Shown: one piece after another, positions 63,844 to 64,000 of the stretch | Numbering within the stretch: position 1 is the first letter of the stretch | How the letters are laid out: each line of letters starts with the position of its first letter | Origin: Membranipora membranacea | Taxonomy: Eukaryota > Bryozoa > Gymnolaemata > Cheilostomatida > Membraniporidae | Assembly: GCA_914767715.1 (NCBI GenBank) | Contig: OU612073.1 | Coordinates: forward strand, 17,918,001-17,982,000 | Length of the DNA stretch: 64,000 nucleotides | Reading direction: 5' to 3' | The notes under the pieces: model-generated | What the model saw: the letters and a program-made list of their open reading frames with translations, nothing else | What the model was told of the DNA's origin: nothing | Databases searched by the model: none | Position numbers and translations under genes: made by a program

Positions 63844-64000
63844 GTAAGGATGTTTGGCTCAGAAAATAATTAATTGAGATTTTTTTGTATCAACTATTAA
63901 GCTTCACACATGAAAAGAATCAGAGTTAGAAAGGACTCTTTGGCATTAGTGCTGAGTGTGAGTGGGTCCATAGCTTTAACTTTAGCAACCTGGGTCAAAG

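Overview
The window is animal (metazoan) genomic DNA. It is AT-rich, its genes are split by many introns with GT-AG borders, and it carries LINE and tRNA-derived SINE debris and many foldback elements. No bacterial operon, plasmid or viral gene is visible. The gene content (sigma-1 receptor, a Bcl-2-fold protein, a caspase-like protein) fits an invertebrate. I cannot name the phylum; a sponge or another early-branching marine animal would fit, but this is inference. All gene models below were built by eye from splice sites, reading-phase continuity and family motifs.

Layout. 1-1,142: flank with a tRNA-like SINE remnant. 1,143-1,796/1,800: one large exon of an unrecognised gene (+). 1,797-12,652: non-coding, with a head-to-head SINE pair at 4,815-5,411 and a CpG-rich TGCGACGT array near 7.4 kb. 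12,653-28,414: a 22-exon gene (+) for a protein of at least 1,267 residues, almost wholly low-complexity and disordered, ending in a Bcl-2 fold with BH3-, BH1- and BH2-like motifs. A LINE fragment sits in one of its introns. 31,587-38,426: a 6-exon gene (+) for a 456-residue disordered protein I do not recognise. 44,055-40,038: a 4-exon gene (-) for a 127-residue basic orphan. 44-48 kb: repeats, including a second fragment of the same LINE type. 48,307-52,778: a 5-exon gene (+) for a 756-residue protein with ankyrin-like repeats followed by two caspase-like units in tandem. 57,756-54,355: a 4-exon gene (-) for the sigma-1 receptor, complete, with one GC-AG intron. 57.8-61.5 kb: a 257-bp tandem duplication and a terminal-inverted-repeat element holding a perfect 38-bp palindrome. 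61,501-63,537: a 5'-truncated LINE with an open reverse transcriptase frame. 63,792-63,843: a likely signal-peptide first exon of a gene leaving the window.

How the genes relate. Three neighbours belong to families tied to cell death or ER/mitochondrial stress: Bcl-2 fold, caspase-like, sigma-1 receptor. Whether this is chance or a conserved neighbourhood cannot be told from one window. The strongest candidates for something undescribed are the very large disordered protein ending in a Bcl-2 fold, and the ankyrin plus double-caspase-like protein whose second unit looks catalytically dead and repeats the intron position of the first.
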